Positions 6,315 through 7,002 of a stretch of DNA of 7,002 nucleotides are shown one piece after another. The DNA is taken from positions 1 to 7,002 of the forward strand of contig JAEWLN010000101.1 in NCBI GenBank assembly GCA_023457535.1, in the 5' to 3' direction. The notes under the pieces are model-generated. The model was not told the DNA's origin. It ran no database searches and worked only from the letters and a program-made list of their open reading frames with translations. The number at the start of each line of letters is the position of its first letter. The first letter of the stretch is position 1. A program made the translations under genes and the position numbers. This DNA comes from Bacteroidota bacterium. Its GTDB lineage: Bacteria; Bacteroidota; Bacteroidia; Flavobacteriales; Flavobacteriaceae.

Positions 6315-7002
6315 ATGGACATGAAAACTACAACAAATCGAGGGCGGATCATTGATTACAGATCCGTTCTTTCGGCAGTTAAAACGGGCCGCGGAATTTA
6401 TCCGATCCTGGTTTTTCTACTACACCTTACCGTTTGTGTCGGCATTCCCGCCGGCGCAATCGCGCAAACTGAAACGTTTACGGCTAACGGCACCTTTTTA
6501 GTCCCTGTGGGCGTGACGTCGGTTCAGGTGGAAGCCTGGGGCGGCGGGGGCGCTGGGGGCGGTTCTGCGGGTACCGGGATAAGCGGCACCAATGTCGGTG
6601 GTGGCGGGGCAGGAGGCGCCTATGTGAAGGTGGCATCCGTTCCCGTCAGTTCGGGCGGCAGCGTGGCGGTAACTGTGGGTGCCGGTGGAACCGGAACCGA
6701 TGCAGCCAACGGCGGAAATGGCGGTAATTCCACTTTCGGATCCGTTATCGCAAACGGCGGTGGCGGCGGAAAAGTAGGAAACGCTACGGGCGCGGCCACA
6801 CCAGGCGCCACGGGAACGTTTAACGGCGGAGCCGGTTCTGCAGCTGCCAGCGGAAACTCAGGCGGCGGTGGCGGCGGAGCCGGAAGTACCGGTTCTGGCG
6901 GAAACGGCGGTGCGCCTGCCGCAGGAACCGGAGGAACCGGAGGCGGTGGTGCCGGTGGTGCCGGACGCAACTCCAACGGTGACGGAAATGCCGCAGCGGG
7001 GC
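6315..7002 (+). CDS. Glycine-rich secreted protein, 3' partial
   Basis: An open frame from ATG 6315 runs off the right edge after 229 complete codons. Residues 1-50 form a signal peptide with a long basic N-region, a hydrophobic core at about 31-44 (ILVFLLHLTVCVGI) and an AIA|Q cleavage site. M3 (6321) is an alternative start. The mature part begins with GTFLVPVGVTSVQVEAW (about 59-75), the opening of a glycine-rich domain common in Bacteroidota surface proteins and some phage tail proteins. From there glycine makes up about two fifths of residues (65 of 154), with Ala, Ser, Asn and Thr filling the rest and a few beta-strand breaks such as AYVKVASVPV and STFGSVIANG. No sorting domain is visible because the end is missing; T9SS export is inferred from the neighbours. 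The leader is A-rich with no Shine-Dalgarno sequence. The function is unknown; a structural or adhesive extracellular role is a guess. Confidence 0.88.
   Translation, partial: MDMKTTTNRGRIIDYRSVLSAVKTGRGIYPILVFLLHLTVCVGIPAGAIAQTETFTANGTFLVPVGVTSVQVEAWGGGGAGGGSAGTGISGTNVGGGGAGGAYVKVASVPVSSGGSVAVTVGAGGTGTDAANGGNGGNSTFGSVIANGGGGGKVGNATGAATPGATGTFNGGAGSAAASGNSGGGGGGAGSTGSGGNGGAPAAGTGGTGGGGAGGAGRNSNGDGNAAAG

Noticed and set aside
6620..6976. Pro-rich 118-codon frame on the - strand
   Set aside because: It is the antisense of the Gly-rich coding region. Reverse complements of GGN and GCN codons give Pro- and Ala-rich translations with few stops, and no promoter or start context is seen.
6540..6990. 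Repeated GGCGG-like units that might suggest a repeat array or CRISPR
   Set aside because: They are irregular glycine codons in an open frame, with no constant repeat length and no spacers.

Overview
The window looks like a Bacteroidota chromosome segment, most likely from Flavobacteriia. Three things point there: C-terminal sorting signals of the type IX secretion system (T9SS), promoters that fit the Bacteroidota pattern (TTTG, about 19 nt, TAnnTTTG), and start codons without a Shine-Dalgarno sequence behind A-rich leaders. The genes are GC-rich for this group, while the intergenic DNA is clearly AT-rich.

All three genes lie on the + strand, each as its own transcription unit. Positions 2-127 hold the last 41 codons of a T9SS cargo protein, followed by a strong hairpin-T terminator (149-176). 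After an AT-rich gap and a good promoter (412-442) comes a 1841-residue secreted mosaic protein (508-6033). It carries a signal peptide, an N-terminal beta-sandwich, PPC-like, fibronectin III-like, IPT/TIG-like and Big_2-like domains, five Ig-like domains, a MopE-type metal-binding segment, three copies of a Cys-bounded 80-residue domain, and a T9SS C-terminal domain. A second terminator (6053-6084) and a second, weaker promoter (6231-6261) separate it from a glycine-rich secreted protein (6315 to beyond 7002) that runs off the window.

Together they form a head-to-tail array of exported surface or extracellular proteins. Two consecutive sorting domains are clear paralogues. The two promoter regions also resemble each other over about 50 bp, which suggests duplication or shared regulation. 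I see no enzyme active site, RNA gene, mobile element or CRISPR array. The likely role is adhesion, matrix or biofilm formation, which is inference. The least ordinary signals are the A-B-A-B Ig duplication with complementary cysteines, the triple Cys-bounded repeat before the sorting domain, and the matching promoter regions.
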